A stretch of DNA of 64,000 bases from TMP-86 sp039807285 (GCA_044226785.1 JBGAGK010000007.1:85285-149284); one strand, 5' to 3'. Counted from the first letter of the stretch, positions 1 to 9,796 are shown. Notes: generated by a model not told the origin, from the letters alone. A program made the numbers and translations.

Positions 1-1142
1 ACCAGGATCAGCGAGGCAATCAGGCCGATCACGACGGCGGGGAGTATCGGCGTCTGGGTCACCGGGTTGACCCGTGCCAGGCGCTCGGAGAACGGTAGCG
101 CATTGTCACGCGCCATGGCGAACGCCAGCCGGATCGCGGCCGTATGCACCGCAAGCGAACACACGGTCACCGCAATCACGATACAGATCAGGAATATCTT
201 GCCCAGGGATCCCGATGCCGCCTGCTCGAGAATGTACTGGAGGTTTCCGCTGCTGCTGGCAATCTTCGGATCCTTGAGATCCGGTGCCGACAGCACGGCA
301 AACACCAGGATGGCGCCGCCGATCACGAAGGATGCCAGGATCGCCCGCAGGATCGCCATGGGCGCAGTGCGTCGCGGCTCGACCGTCTCCTCACCGAGGG
401 AACTCGCCGTGTCGAACCCGTACATCACGTACCCGGAGGCGAGCGAGGCGATCAGGAAAGCACCGAGAAATCCGCCGCTGGTGCCCGCACCATATCCGTT
501 CGTCGAGAAGAATATGCCCGGTCCCCGCTTCGTGTGCACCGCGAGCACGATGGCGATCAGGCAGGCGGCAATCAGCTCGATGAAAACCCCCGCACTGTTG
601 ATCATCGCCATCAGCCGCACGCCCAGCGCATTCACCACCGTGGTGAACAGGATCAGCGCGGTGCCCAGGATCACGGCGTTCTCGGCATAATCATAGGTAC
701 CCGAACCGTCGCCGATGAACTGGAAGCCGTGCCACAGCTGAGGCAGGTTCAGTTGCAGGGCGAGCACCGTAGCCGACAGCGACACCACCGATGCCGTCAG
801 CATGAGCCAGCCTGCGGACCAGGCCAGTACCGGACCCCCGGTCTGCTTGGACCAGTTGTAGACCGACCCTGCGACGGGAAACTTGGCCGCGAGTTCCATG
901 AAACACATCGCGACGGCCAGCTGGCCGACCAGCACCATGGGCCAGGACCACAGATACGCGGGGCCGGCCGTTCCGAAGCCAAAATAGAACAGCTGGAAGG
1001 TGCCGGTGAGTATCGAAATATAGCTCACGCCCGCGGCGAAACTGCCGAACTTTCCGATGCTCCGGTCCAGCGATTGCCGGTATCCGAAATGCTCCATCCC
1101 ACTGTCGGTTTGTGATTCGCCGACGGCTCTGGTCCTGTTCAT
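1..1142 (-). CDS. APC-superfamily amino acid permease (3' end outside window)
   Basis: Reading leftward from the ATG at 1142 gives an open frame of 380 codons that runs off the window edge without a stop. It has the alternating hydrophobic segments of an inner-membrane amino acid/polyamine/GABA transporter, starting with GKFGSFAAGVSYISILTGTFQLFYF and followed by a GQLAVAMCFMELAAKFPVAG segment typical of APC helix 2. About nine membrane spans are visible before the edge, and the Gly/Glu-rich loop SSLGEETVEPRR matches the conserved APC cytoplasmic loop. It probably imports an amino acid or betaine-like compound by H+ or Na+ coupling, but the substrate cannot be read. The family is clear; the exact specificity is inference. 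Confidence 0.88.
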   Translation of the reverse strand, partial: MNRTRAVGESQTDSGMEHFGYRQSLDRSIGKFGSFAAGVSYISILTGTFQLFYFGFGTAGPAYLWSWPMVLVGQLAVAMCFMELAAKFPVAGSVYNWSKQTGGPVLAWSAGWLMLTASVVSLSATVLALQLNLPQLWHGFQFIGDGSGTYDYAENAVILGTALILFTTVVNALGVRLMAMINSAGVFIELIAACLIAIVLAVHTKRGPGIFFSTNGYGAGTSGGFLGAFLIASLASGYVMYGFDTASSLGEETVEPRRTAPMAILRAILASFVIGGAILVFAVLSAPDLKDPKIASSSGNLQYILEQAASGSLGKIFLICIVIAVTVCSLAVHTAAIRLAFAMARDNALPFSERLARVNPVTQTPILPAVVIGLIASLIL

Positions 1143-1223
1143 GGGTCAGTGTTCGCCTTGTCTTGTCTTTGGATGTCTGTCAGGCGGTCCGAGGGTATGG
1201 GCGGACCCTGCGCGAATCCTAAA

Positions 1224-1269
1224 GGTCATTGCGCCGGGGGGTCAATGCGCCAGGGGTCAATGCGCCAGG
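1224..1269. repeat. Three near-identical 15-bp tandem copies
   Basis: Copies of GGTCAATGCGCCAGG start at 1224 (imperfect), 1240 and 1255, so the period is 15-16 bp. They lie in the 208-bp gap between the permease start and the stop of the secreted-protein gene. The gap is otherwise GC-rich with no gene seen. The copies could be regulator half-sites for the permease or a slippage product. Confidence 0.7.
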
Positions 1270-1350
1270 CTTCAACGGCGCCGGCAGACGATCGCCCTGC
1301 CCTGCGGAGCGATGTCCCGACGAGATGGCTGCCCTTGCAGCCGGAACCGG

Positions 1351-2097
1351 CTAGCGCCCGAGCGCACCGTCAATCTTGCGCCAGTCGATGCGGCTCAACA
1401 GCTGATCGATCCGATCCTTCGCTCCGCTGATGCGGATCTGGATATTCTCGATCACGACCGACCCGGGCGGATTGGCAAATTCGAACCGCAGCCCACCGTC
1501 CGCATTCACCCAGCGCCCGGGACCTGCGCCACTGAAAAGCAGCACGACGCCAGGCTCGTCGTAGCGGGTCGGGTGTGCATCCAGGAACACGCGGGCGGCA
1601 CCCGCAACCTTGATCTCCGCATCCTTTGCGAGATTGAGCGCACTGAAGCGGTCGTTGAACGTTGCGCTCACGTGCACGTGCATCAGCGAGTTCATCTGCT
1701 TGCCCGCCTTCGCCATGTCCTGTGGCGAAGCTTTGCCGCCCGTGACGATGTCCGCATAGGGCCGGATCAGGGTGTTCCAGCGCGCCGAGTCTCGCCGTGC
1801 CTCGTAGCTGCGCTCGAGGAGCCCTGCCTGCAAGGGCCTGTCTGGCTTCACGGCGACGCTCGCACCCTCCATCGTCTGGGTTACCTTTTCGGTCCAGTCA
1901 TCGCTCCCGAACTGATCGAGAACTCCGCCGACGACGTTCGAGAACCGGTCAACCAGCGCCTGTTCGGCCGGGGTGGGGTCGCGGGTCTGCGCCCCGGCCA
2001 CCGAATGCCCGACGAGCAGAATTTCCACCGTGGCCACAAGGAACGCAGGCCATCGGAACCTTTCACGTGCACGACCGGCAGGAACATGCTGGCTCAT
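1351..2097 (-). CDS. Secreted/periplasmic protein of unknown function
   Basis: A 248-aa protein starting at the ATG at 2097, whose first bases overlap the TGA of the upstream OmpA-family gene (ATGA overlap), with GGGG just upstream as a ribosome site. Residues 15-37 form a signal peptide core (FLVATVEILLVGHSVAGA) with cleavage likely before QTRDP. The mature part is mixed alpha/beta, and the C-terminus ends in a short amphipathic helix (RIDQLLSRIDWRKIDGAL). I do not recognise a family. Strict translational coupling to the OmpA-like protein suggests the two act together in the periplasm or outer membrane. Confidence 0.75.
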   Translation of the reverse strand: MSQHVPAGRARERFRWPAFLVATVEILLVGHSVAGAQTRDPTPAEQALVDRFSNVVGGVLDQFGSDDWTEKVTQTMEGASVAVKPDRPLQAGLLERSYEARRDSARWNTLIRPYADIVTGGKASPQDMAKAGKQMNSLMHVHVSATFNDRFSALNLAKDAEIKVAGAARVFLDAHPTRYDEPGVVLLFSGAGPGRWVNADGGLRFEFANPPGSVVIENIQIRISGAKDRIDQLLSRIDWRKIDGALGR

Positions 2098-3350
2098 GAG
2101 CACCCCGCCTTCGCAAGTTCCACGCGCCGGTTGCGGGCGCGATGCATGTCGCTGTCATTGGGAACGACTGGTTGCGTATCGCCGTAGCCATGCGTCGAGA
2201 GGCGCGTCGCGGAGACCCCGTGAGCGACGAGCCAGCCCTTGACCGCTTCGGCCCGGCTCGCCGAAAGCCGCAGGTTGTAGTCGGGTTTGCCGACATTGTC
2301 GGTGTGCCCGCCGATCTGCGCACTCAGCGCCGGCATCGAGTTGAAAAGCGCGAGCACCTCGTTGAGCATGGGTGCCGCATCCGCACGCAACGTCGCCTTG
2401 TTGAAGTCGAAGGTGATCCCATACACCGGCACTCGGCAGGCAGTTGCGATCCGCCGCAGGCCCTGCCCCACATCCGCGACGCTTGCGGACCACTCGGCGT
2501 TGCCGGAAACGAGCCGCAACCACAGGTCACGCCCATTCCGGTCGTAGTGGGCGACGATGATTCCGTTGCCCGAGTTCGCTCCTTCCGATTTCTCCAGCAC
2601 CTTCCAGCCAGCCGCCTGCAGTGCCGCACCATAGGTGTTCACGAACGCGAGGTTCGACAGACCCGGCGGCCCCTGGTAGCGCTTGATCGAATAGCGGCTG
2701 CCGACGAGATGCGCCTCGGTGTCGGTCGGTGTGGTGACATCGAGCGGCTCGTCGATCGGCTCCGGTGCAGTGTCTGCGCGACGGGCACCCGGGAGTGGCG
2801 CGAGATACGGGAAATCATCGGCCTCGCGGAACGTCTCCGGCGACGCAGCTGGTGGAGCAAGAGTCACGCTGAGCGACTGCGCCGCGGTTTCCAGGATCTC
2901 GACGCTGTTGCTGAAACCATCGTCCCGTGTCAGGTTGAGTTCCACATAAGTTGCCGCACCGCCCGCCTCCTTCTGAAGGGTGGCGCGCGTCAGATCGCCT
3001 GTCTCCAGGTGGACCACCTTGAATCCCTGATGTTCGAGTGCCGCCCTGAGATCCGTCCAGACCTTGCCGCCATTCCAGGCATCACTCCCCTGGGGCGGAT
3101 ACAGATCGGCACGCCAGTGATGCCCTTTGAGTTCACGTTGCGTGGCGGCGGCACCCGAACCGGAATCAATGAGCGCACGGCCGTAATCCTCGTGGATGGT
3201 GTTGTCCGGATTGATGCTGAATGACGCCACGCGAGGAAACCAGGGCGGCAATTCCTCGGCGCCGGCATAAGCCGGTATCAGGAACGACAGGAACAGCAGC
3301 GTCGCCACGAGACTCCCGGACAGTGCGCGGGAGCCATTCGGAGTGCTCAA
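2094..3350 (-). CDS. OmpA-family protein with C-terminal peptidoglycan-binding domain
   Basis: A 418-aa protein. I chose the TTG at 3350 because a GAGGGG ribosome site lies 8 nt upstream and the next residues form a signal peptide (SGSLVATLLFLSFLIPAYAGAEE). A longer frame exists but would run into the upstream receptor gene. The first ~290 residues hold two similar alpha/beta stretches of unknown function. The last ~115 residues are an OmpA-C domain, with the typical start FDFNKATLRADAAPML, the GHTDNVG motif and the terminal RARNRRVEL. It should sit in the periplasm or outer membrane and bind cell-wall diaminopimelate. It lies between a TonB receptor and a coupled secreted protein, all leftward, so one envelope operon is likely. 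Confidence 0.88.
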   Translation of the reverse strand: MSTPNGSRALSGSLVATLLFLSFLIPAYAGAEELPPWFPRVASFSINPDNTIHEDYGRALIDSGSGAAATQRELKGHHWRADLYPPQGSDAWNGGKVWTDLRAALEHQGFKVVHLETGDLTRATLQKEAGGAATYVELNLTRDDGFSNSVEILETAAQSLSVTLAPPAASPETFREADDFPYLAPLPGARRADTAPEPIDEPLDVTTPTDTEAHLVGSRYSIKRYQGPPGLSNLAFVNTYGAALQAAGWKVLEKSEGANSGNGIIVAHYDRNGRDLWLRLVSGNAEWSASVADVGQGLRRIATACRVPVYGITFDFNKATLRADAAPMLNEVLALFNSMPALSAQIGGHTDNVGKPDYNLRLSASRAEAVKGWLVAHGVSATRLSTHGYGDTQPVVPNDSDMHRARNRRVELAKAGCS

Positions 3351-3489
3351 TGAAGTATCCCCTCGACGTGGACCGATTGTTTTCAGTTGCGTCGAGTATC
3401 GCTTGAGAGAACCGTGAATTCCAGATGCGGAAAACCTGACAGTTTCCTGACGAGATCTCCCCCATCCGGCGACTGCAGGCAGCACCAAA

Positions 3490-5667
3490 TCACAAGGATT
3501 TTGAGATCCCCAGAAACATCCCGCGACGCGGACCGAACTGCGGCGCCCCGACTCCCACGCCGGTACCATCGCGGATCTCGTACACTTTGTCTGCCACGTT
3601 GATGACATCCAGGCGTACCGTCAGGGTTCCAGAATTCCCCAGATGGAATACGTGACTGGCTCCCAGGTTGACCTGTGCATAGGTGGGCAGGTTGGCCCCA
3701 TTTGGGATGCTGCTGCCATCGGGGAGCACCAGATCAGCGCGCAACCCCGTTCCCAGCAGCATGTCCGCGCTCACGCGGGTATGCCCCCGGACATACGAGA
3801 TCCCTCCTGAAGCGGTGATCCGCTGTTCGTGGTCGAGGTGGATGGAGTGACCGGCGATGTAGTCCAGATCATCCTGCGCGAAATTGAACTGGGCGGTCTC
3901 GATGCCGCGGCCTCGCGCACTCTGGAGTGCAAGGTTCGCGTAGGCCACAAGACCGCGGTCGCTGTAATTGAACGTGAATTCCACGCCCTTGATGCGCCCC
4001 GACGCGTAGTTGAAAGGAGTAAGGATGATCGGCGCGCCAAACTGTCCCTCGTCGATCAGATGAGTCGATTGCCGATAGTAGGAATCGACTCCAACCGTTA
4101 CCGCGTCCCCGATCTTCTGCTCCACGCCCACGCCATAGTAATCGGATCGCTCCGTCAGCGGAGGATCGTTCTGCGTGACGCTCGGTGCCGCCGTCGTATT
4201 CAGGAACTTCGCAATCGTCTGGCTGCCGACCAGTTCAAAGGGCGGCGGCGTGAAATAGCGGGAATATCCTGCATGGATCGTCGTGCCGGATGTCAGGTTC
4301 CAGACCACGTTGAGCCGCGGACTCAACTGGCTCGCGGTCGTATAAGCGGCCAGGTGATCGAATCGCAGGCCATAGTTGACAGTGAATGCTGACGAAGGCT
4401 GCCACTCGTCCTGCACGTAGAGACTTTCGATCCATTGCGTCTGCGAACCGTTGTCCGCGATGGACAGGGGCACGTCACTGGTCTGCACACCTTCCGGGTC
4501 GACCGGAAGCACCTGCGAGGTGCTGATGGTCCTCGCCTGATCGTGCTGCACGAACCACCCGGCCCGGACCGTGTGCGTATCGTTGACTCTCGCAGACAGG
4601 TCCCCCTGCCAGGCGATGGCGACATCACGCTTCCAGGCGTCCTGGGCAATGCCGTTGAACAACAGACCACCGAGGATATCCGGCGAAAAACCGAGGCTCG
4701 AATAGCGTCCCGTCACCGAGGACAACCAGTCCATGGCGCCGGCCGAATGCTGCCAGCTCAACACGGCGTAGTGCGTGGCTTCATGCTGGTTCTCGTCCAG
4801 ATCGGCGCTGGAATAGTCGGCCTGACCGTTGACCGTCAGGCCCAGGGAGGGTTGCAAACCCTTGCGATCGGGAATCTGGAATTTCCCGGTCGAAGTCCCG
4901 ACGATCAGTGACAGCCGATTGGCAGAATCGAGGATGTCCTCGAAATACCCGAAGCCGTGGTACTGGGTCGTCCGGTCGTGAAGCGGGTTGGAACTGCCAT
5001 CTGGAGACTCGATACCGAGATTGCTGCGCAGCACGTCACCTGAAACAAAGTAGTTCAGGTTGCCCGATGAACCACCGTACTCGATGCTCGGCTGGATCGT
5101 GCCATGACTGCCGCCGTAGACCGATACCGCACCGCCGGGTCCCAGCGTACCGCTCTTGGTGCTGATGTCGATGATGCCTGCGGTGCGCAGGCCGTACTCG
5201 GAGGGCAGTGCGCCGGTAATCAGCTTCAGCGAGGAAATCAGCCGCGGGCTCAAGGACTGCCCGAAAACGCTGATGCCTTCCGGCAGGATGATGCCGTTGA
5301 GCCGGTACTGCAGGTCGTTGTGATCGCCACGCACATGAAACTGTCCGAAGGAATCCTGCACCACTCCGGGCGCCTGCAGGATGACCTGGTTCAACAACGT
5401 GTTGTCGCCGCCGGGCGCGGCGGCAATTGCCGCTGAATTTATCACGTACGTCGAGGTCCCGACCCTGGACTCGATGCGCTCGCGCGCTTCATTCAGACGT
5501 CGGGCAGTCACCACCACTTCGTCCATCTGGGCCGGGCCGGCTGTTGATGTATCGTCATTCGGGTCGGAAAGCGCGGCCGCTTCGCCCAGGACAGGAAGGC
5601 ACAGCATGGAGCCAACCGCCAACGCGCGCAATGCGCGCGATGCGGGCATGAAATCGGAAGACAGCAT
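3490..5667 (-). CDS. TonB-dependent outer-membrane receptor
   Basis: A 725-aa protein from the ATG at 5667, with AGGAG 8 nt upstream. A signal peptide (residues ~8-31) is followed by a TonB-box-like stretch at ~50-58 (MDEVVVTAR) and a plug domain (LLNQVILQAPGVVQDSFGQFHVRGDHNDLQYRLNG, then LPSEYGLRTAGIIDISTKSG). The remainder is a 22-strand barrel pattern ending in aromatic-rich strands and a C-terminal KSL. It would import a bulky nutrient across the outer membrane with TonB-ExbBD energy. The ligand is not evident, and no cytochrome, siderophore or sugar gene is adjacent. The gap to the OmpA gene is 139 bp, so it may be separately expressed or co-transcribed. Confidence 0.92.
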   Translation of the reverse strand: MLSSDFMPASRALRALAVGSMLCLPVLGEAAALSDPNDDTSTAGPAQMDEVVVTARRLNEARERIESRVGTSTYVINSAAIAAAPGGDNTLLNQVILQAPGVVQDSFGQFHVRGDHNDLQYRLNGIILPEGISVFGQSLSPRLISSLKLITGALPSEYGLRTAGIIDISTKSGTLGPGGAVSVYGGSHGTIQPSIEYGGSSGNLNYFVSGDVLRSNLGIESPDGSSNPLHDRTTQYHGFGYFEDILDSANRLSLIVGTSTGKFQIPDRKGLQPSLGLTVNGQADYSSADLDENQHEATHYAVLSWQHSAGAMDWLSSVTGRYSSLGFSPDILGGLLFNGIAQDAWKRDVAIAWQGDLSARVNDTHTVRAGWFVQHDQARTISTSQVLPVDPEGVQTSDVPLSIADNGSQTQWIESLYVQDEWQPSSAFTVNYGLRFDHLAAYTTASQLSPRLNVVWNLTSGTTIHAGYSRYFTPPPFELVGSQTIAKFLNTTAAPSVTQNDPPLTERSDYYGVGVEQKIGDAVTVGVDSYYRQSTHLIDEGQFGAPIILTPFNYASGRIKGVEFTFNYSDRGLVAYANLALQSARGRGIETAQFNFAQDDLDYIAGHSIHLDHEQRITASGGISYVRGHTRVSADMLLGTGLRADLVLPDGSSIPNGANLPTYAQVNLGASHVFHLGNSGTLTVRLDVINVADKVYEIRDGTGVGVGAPQFGPRRGMFLGISKSL

Positions 5668-5734
5668 GAACGGAACTCCTCATCAGGCAGTGAAGCACAG
5701 CTCGCCCTTGCGGCGATCTGGCACAGTCAAAGGC

Positions 5735-6061
5735 CTAACGGGAGTGCGGGGGAGCGCGCGAACGAAATGCGGCCGGGAAACTCCGGCTGGTGAGCGAACG
5801 GGTAACGCTTGCCGGCACAGGTTCGACGCCCTGCGCAGGCGGGAGCGATGGCAGGGAAGAACCCGCGGCCGTGGCCAGGAGGGGCGCAAAGCCAAGGCAC
5901 TGCGAACAGAGAAGCTTGTTGAACTCGAGCTGATGAGCCGGGACAGTCTTCGAAGACAGATGCCGGTAGGCGTGAGCCTGAGCGGCCCATTGGGCGCAAA
6001 ACAGGGCCATCGCCACCATCAAGGCGACTCGCAACTCGATCTTGCGGCTCAGGATCTGCAA
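5735..6061 (-). CDS. Small exported cysteine-pair protein, DUF2946-like
   Basis: A 108-aa protein with an N-terminal hydrophobic export segment (residues ~10-31, RVALMVAMALFCAQWAAQAHA), a conserved-looking His and a CxxC (LLCSQCLGF) near residue 52. The tail is Ser/Pro/Arg-rich. Composition and layout resemble small DUF2946-type proteins that often sit beside TonB receptors, and this gene lies 67 bp upstream of one in the same direction. The CxxC/His pattern would allow metal binding, but that is inference. CAAGG lies 5 nt before the start. Confidence 0.6.
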   Translation of the reverse strand: MQILSRKIELRVALMVAMALFCAQWAAQAHAYRHLSSKTVPAHQLEFNKLLCSQCLGFAPLLATAAGSSLPSLPPAQGVEPVPASVTRSLTSRSFPAAFRSRAPPHSR

Positions 6062-6127
6062 TTCGGCCTTGTCCGGATCTGTCCTCGCGAAAGCCTACCA
6101 GCAATCCGGGAGTGGCGTCCACGCGCG

Positions 6128-6367
6128 GTGGTCGCCTGGACCCTGATCAGTATCGCCGCCCTCTACCTTGGCTGGATCGACTTCAGCTTGATCGTGATCG
6201 TGCTGACGGTCGCCATGGGGGCCGGACTGGTCCTGGCATCCAGCGCGCACGGGATCCGCTGGATGCGCACGGGTTCCTTGCTGATGGTTCTGCCTCTCCT
6301 GGCGGCGCTCATGAAGTTCTGGCGGCAGCCGCTGCGCGTGCCCATGGAAAACACTCAGAAGCGGTAG
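6128..6367 (+). CDS. Possible small membrane protein (79 aa)
   Basis: From the GTG at 6128 this frame encodes two or three hydrophobic segments (WTLISIAALYLGWIDFSLIVIVLTVAMGAGLVLA, then SLLMVLPLLAALMKFW) separated by a positively charged loop, and stops at 6367. It converges on the next TonB receptor gene with a 13-bp overlap. The hydrophobic pattern is unusually clean for a chance frame, but there is no clear ribosome site, and an upstream start in the same frame is possible. I do not recognise a family. Confidence 0.35.
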   Translation: MVAWTLISIAALYLGWIDFSLIVIVLTVAMGAGLVLASSAHGIRWMRTGSLLMVLPLLAALMKFWRQPLRVPMENTQKR

Positions 6368-8907
6368 TCGAATTTCACTCCGAGCACTCGCGGCCGGACG
6401 ACGGTCTGGGTTTCGATCGCCTGGGAGTCCGAGATGAAAGTCTTGCCGCGCGCATCGGTGATGTTCTGCCCATAGACCTGAGCCGACCACTGGTCCTTGC
6501 TCACCCCGAACGCGGCATCGTAGGTGGTGTAACCCGGCTGATCGAACACCTGGCTGGTGGAGCCCGCGGGCGCGATGGCAGGTGCATCACCGACCGTCGA
6601 CAGGGAATGTGCCGTGTGCACGCCACCGGCCTGCGCAAAAGCAAGGTAGCTGCCGACACTCCACTCGTAGCGCAGGCGTGCATTCGCCTGGAAGGGTGGC
6701 GACTGAGCCAGCGAGCTGCCCACCGTGCCGTAGGGGCTTCTGATGGTATCGATGGTCTTGCCGAAATTCACGCTGGCGGGATTGTTGGCAACGATTGAAG
6801 GGGCACTCGTCTGGTTCGAGCTGTTCCAGGAGGCTCCGGCCTGGAAGGTGAGCCCCTGCATGATGCGTCCCACGAACTGGAGCTCGACACCCTTCACCGT
6901 GTAGTCGCCACCGTTGGAAACAAAGGCCTGGGAGCCGAGATTCGCGGGATCGAAAATCTCGAACTGCACATTGGTCCAGCGTTCGCGATACACGGCGCCG
7001 TTGAACATGAGCCGGTGATCGAACCACTCGCTCTTCCAGCCAATTTCATTGTTGACCAGCTGATCCGGCGCGTAACCGGCCGGCGTGTAGTACTGCTTCA
7101 CGCCGTTCTGATCGGCCACGAAGGGGCCGTTTGATGCGCGGTTGAAACCGCCCGGGCGATATCCCTGTGACCAGGTGTAGTAGAGCATGACATCCGGCGT
7201 GATCTTCCACGAAAGGTTGGCGCGGCTCTTGAATCCGACGTATGTCCTTTTGAGATGCTCCGCGTCGATGCTGCCGCCACCGGCGTAGCAGGGCGCGGGG
7301 CCTGCCTCGAAACAGCCGAAGCCACCGCCGTAGGCGCCCTTTTCGGTGTTGTCGAAGTTGTAGTAACGCGTCCCCACCGTCGCGGTGAGAATCTTAGGAA
7401 TGATTTCAATATCGTTCGACAGGTAGAAAGCATACTGCTTGTAACCGCGGATGGCGTCTATGATGTATGACGTGTTGGCGTTACGGACTTCCGGATTGTT
7501 AACGGTTGATCCTGGCATCGGAATGATGTCAGACAGGCAACCGACGTTATTGGATGCGGTGCAACTGGGCAAAGTACGATATTGCCAGTTGGCTTCATCG
7601 TAGATCTTGAAGTCCTCCCAGAAAGCACCCGCGATGGTACGGATGCGCCAATCGTCCGGTGTCGAGATGCGAAGCTCGTGGCTCTGGTGTGTAGCGCGCT
7701 CGGTGTCATGCCAGGTCGCACTCGGCGAGTAGCAACGCGCCGGACCATTCGCGCCTGGTCCATAACACTGGTAGTAGTCCGCGTAGAAGCCGCGTGAGTA
7801 GTTGGTGTAATCCGAGCTCTGGTCGACGTGGCGATCGAGATATCCGCCCGTGTACTCGAGCTTGATCGGGCCGGCACGGCCAGTGAGCGTCCAGGCGGTA
7901 TTGCTGAAACGATCGCGGGAGCCGGACGGATTGAAATTGGTGACCGACAGATCGGGCAGCGTTTGACCTTCCGAGCCGCGCGGCATCTGGTAGAACACGC
8001 CCTGCGCGTCGATTGTCTGGTAGGTCTGCGCCAGCAACAGGCTCCAGTCATCGTTGATCTGCCACAGCGCCGAGACACGCATGCCCTTGTAGGTCACCGG
8101 GTTGATGGCATTCTCAACAAGACTGTAATTATTGATGACCGGGCTGAGCGGCGGCACCGAGCCGCCCGCGTAGCCGATGCCCAGATCCGTGTCACGCCTC
8201 GTGAAAGTGCTTGGTACGTTGTTGATGTAGCCTCCGCGCTGATCGTCGTAGATGACGGCCCGGACACCTAATACATTGCTGATCAGGGGGAGGTTCAGAA
8301 CCGCCTCGACGCTGGCGTTGGGATCGCCGTGCGCCGTCGTTCCATAGCTGGCACTCACTCTGCCCGAAACTGCGTCGAGCCTTGGCTTGTTGGTGATGTA
8401 ACGCACGACGCCGGCCTCGGCACCTGCCCCGAACAGCGTCCCCTGGGGTCCCTCGAGAACCTCGATGCGCTCGATGTCGGCTGCGTAGACGTCGAGGTTG
8501 CGGCTTGGGAGCTGACTCGACTGCTCATCGAGATAGACTGCGACGTTGGGGAAAGTCCCGGTGGTGCCGTTTCCCTGAGGCCCCTGCGTACCGGTGGCAA
8601 GTCCCCGCATGTAGATCTCGCCCTGGCCCGGCCCGTAGCTGGCAACAGAGACGTTCGGGAGATACTTGACGTAGTCGTCAAAGGTCTGGACGTTCAGCTT
8701 GGCGAGTGTCTCTCCGGTCAACGCCTGAATGGTGATCGGCACGTTCTGCATGTTCTCGCTGCGCCGCTGGGCGGTCACCGTGATTTCCTGCAACGCTGTG
8801 TCACCTGCAGTGTTGGTGGAGTCGTCCGCCGCGAGAGCCGCCGTTTCGAGCGAGCATCCGGCAAGCACGGTGAGAATGGCCCTCGACAGGATTACATTGC
8901 GTCGCAT
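6355..8907 (-). CDS. TonB-dependent receptor of the large 'iron complex' type
   Basis: An 850-aa protein. I prefer the ATG at 8907 over the one at 8916 because GAGGG abuts the first but sits 9 nt before the second. It has a signal peptide with a lipobox-like LAGCSLE. The TonB box and start of the plug read LQEITVTAQRRSENMQNVPITIQAL, and the plug continues through IERIEVLEGPQGTLFGAGAEAGVVRYITNKP. The barrel is long with many aromatic strands and ends in a terminal phenylalanine (GVKFDYRF). This sequence type is abundant in sphingomonads and in gammaproteobacteria that degrade steroids, terpenes or aromatics. It is followed, across a 73-bp gap on the upstream side, by the demethylation operon, so it may bring in the substrate of that pathway. 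Confidence 0.92.
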   Translation of the reverse strand: MRRNVILSRAILTVLAGCSLETAALAADDSTNTAGDTALQEITVTAQRRSENMQNVPITIQALTGETLAKLNVQTFDDYVKYLPNVSVASYGPGQGEIYMRGLATGTQGPQGNGTTGTFPNVAVYLDEQSSQLPSRNLDVYAADIERIEVLEGPQGTLFGAGAEAGVVRYITNKPRLDAVSGRVSASYGTTAHGDPNASVEAVLNLPLISNVLGVRAVIYDDQRGGYINNVPSTFTRRDTDLGIGYAGGSVPPLSPVINNYSLVENAINPVTYKGMRVSALWQINDDWSLLLAQTYQTIDAQGVFYQMPRGSEGQTLPDLSVTNFNPSGSRDRFSNTAWTLTGRAGPIKLEYTGGYLDRHVDQSSDYTNYSRGFYADYYQCYGPGANGPARCYSPSATWHDTERATHQSHELRISTPDDWRIRTIAGAFWEDFKIYDEANWQYRTLPSCTASNNVGCLSDIIPMPGSTVNNPEVRNANTSYIIDAIRGYKQYAFYLSNDIEIIPKILTATVGTRYYNFDNTEKGAYGGGFGCFEAGPAPCYAGGGSIDAEHLKRTYVGFKSRANLSWKITPDVMLYYTWSQGYRPGGFNRASNGPFVADQNGVKQYYTPAGYAPDQLVNNEIGWKSEWFDHRLMFNGAVYRERWTNVQFEIFDPANLGSQAFVSNGGDYTVKGVELQFVGRIMQGLTFQAGASWNSSNQTSAPSIVANNPASVNFGKTIDTIRSPYGTVGSSLAQSPPFQANARLRYEWSVGSYLAFAQAGGVHTAHSLSTVGDAPAIAPAGSTSQVFDQPGYTTYDAAFGVSKDQWSAQVYGQNITDARGKTFISDSQAIETQTVVRPRVLGVKFDYRF

Positions 8908-8980
8908 AATCGGCATCCCTCAGCGTTTATGACCTTCGAATGCGCCGGTGCTGTGCCGTCGAACAAGTGATGACCGGGGA

Positions 8981-9796
8981 TCATTGCGTGCGGCCGTAGA
9001 ATCCCAGGCGTTCCCTGTCACTGAACAACACCCCGGGTCTTTCGTAGTAGGAGAACACCGCGATCATCCGCGAACGGTCGCCTTCGACGGTTGAGACGCG
9101 ATGCAGGGAATTCTTTCCGGCGAACACGTTGAGTGTGCCGGCGGAAAGCGGATTCACCCGGATGCGGTCTGTTTCACCACTCAGCACACGCCCTACTTCA
9201 TCGTAGTTCGGCGCGCCATCCGCGCGCAGTTCGCTGCAATACTGAAACTCCCCGCCCCGTTCCGCCGGCTGTATGAGAAGCGTAGTGGTGTAACGAGAGC
9301 GGTCAAAGTGCCAGTTGAGAGCCTCGCCGGGGCGATACTCCATGACATTCGCCCGCGCCAGCGGATCTTCCATCAGATACAGTTTCGGCAGCCTGAGAAC
9401 CCGGGCAATGAAATCCACCAGCGGTTGCCATTCGTACAACCGATGGATGAAAGTCTCCTTGAGTTGATCATCGCACAGCGTATGGTTGATGGTCTTGAAC
9501 TTCCGCAAGGCTGGATGTGAGTCCTCGATCCCTTCCACTCGCGGCAGAAAGTAGACGTTGTGCTCGCGGGCATGCCTCCACGCACTCGACTTGAACAGCG
9601 GCACGAGCTGCGAGGCCGCTTCGCGAATGATATCGCCCCGGACGAAACCATCGAGATTGAACATCCCCTCGGCTTCGAGTCTGCCACGGCATCTGACCAC
9701 CAGAGCGTCAAAGGCCGCCGATGCGGGTTGATCGAGAGGATAACGATCGAGGTCGAGTGCATCACGCATATCCAGTGTCTCCTGAGTCACCGCCAT
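8981..9796 (-). CDS. Fe(II)/2-oxoglutarate-dependent oxygenase, free-amino-acid hydroxylase-like
   Basis: A 270-aa protein from the ATG at 9796, chosen because GAGGA lies 7 nt upstream; a longer frame to 9892 has no such signal. The iron site is NWHFDRSRY (HxD) with the distal His in GKNSLHRVSTVEGDRSRM, and the Arg 10 residues later would bind 2-oxoglutarate. The overall pattern (ANVMEYRPGEALNWHFD, TTTLLIQPAERGGEFQY, LSAGTLNVFAGKNSLHRV, IAVFSYYERPGVLFS) resembles the small hydroxylases/halogenases acting on free amino acids. The Asp in HxD argues for hydroxylation and against halogenation. It is the last gene of the sox/methyltransferase operon, so an N-methylated amino acid or betaine is a plausible substrate (inference). 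Confidence 0.85.
   Translation of the reverse strand: MAVTQETLDMRDALDLDRYPLDQPASAAFDALVVRCRGRLEAEGMFNLDGFVRGDIIREAASQLVPLFKSSAWRHAREHNVYFLPRVEGIEDSHPALRKFKTINHTLCDDQLKETFIHRLYEWQPLVDFIARVLRLPKLYLMEDPLARANVMEYRPGEALNWHFDRSRYTTTLLIQPAERGGEFQYCSELRADGAPNYDEVGRVLSGETDRIRVNPLSAGTLNVFAGKNSLHRVSTVEGDRSRMIAVFSYYERPGVLFSDRERLGFYGRTQ

Noticed and set aside
144..1115. A 323-aa plus-strand frame opposite the permease
   Set aside because: His/Arg/Gln-rich antisense of a membrane protein gene; the minus-strand frame shows clear membrane spans.
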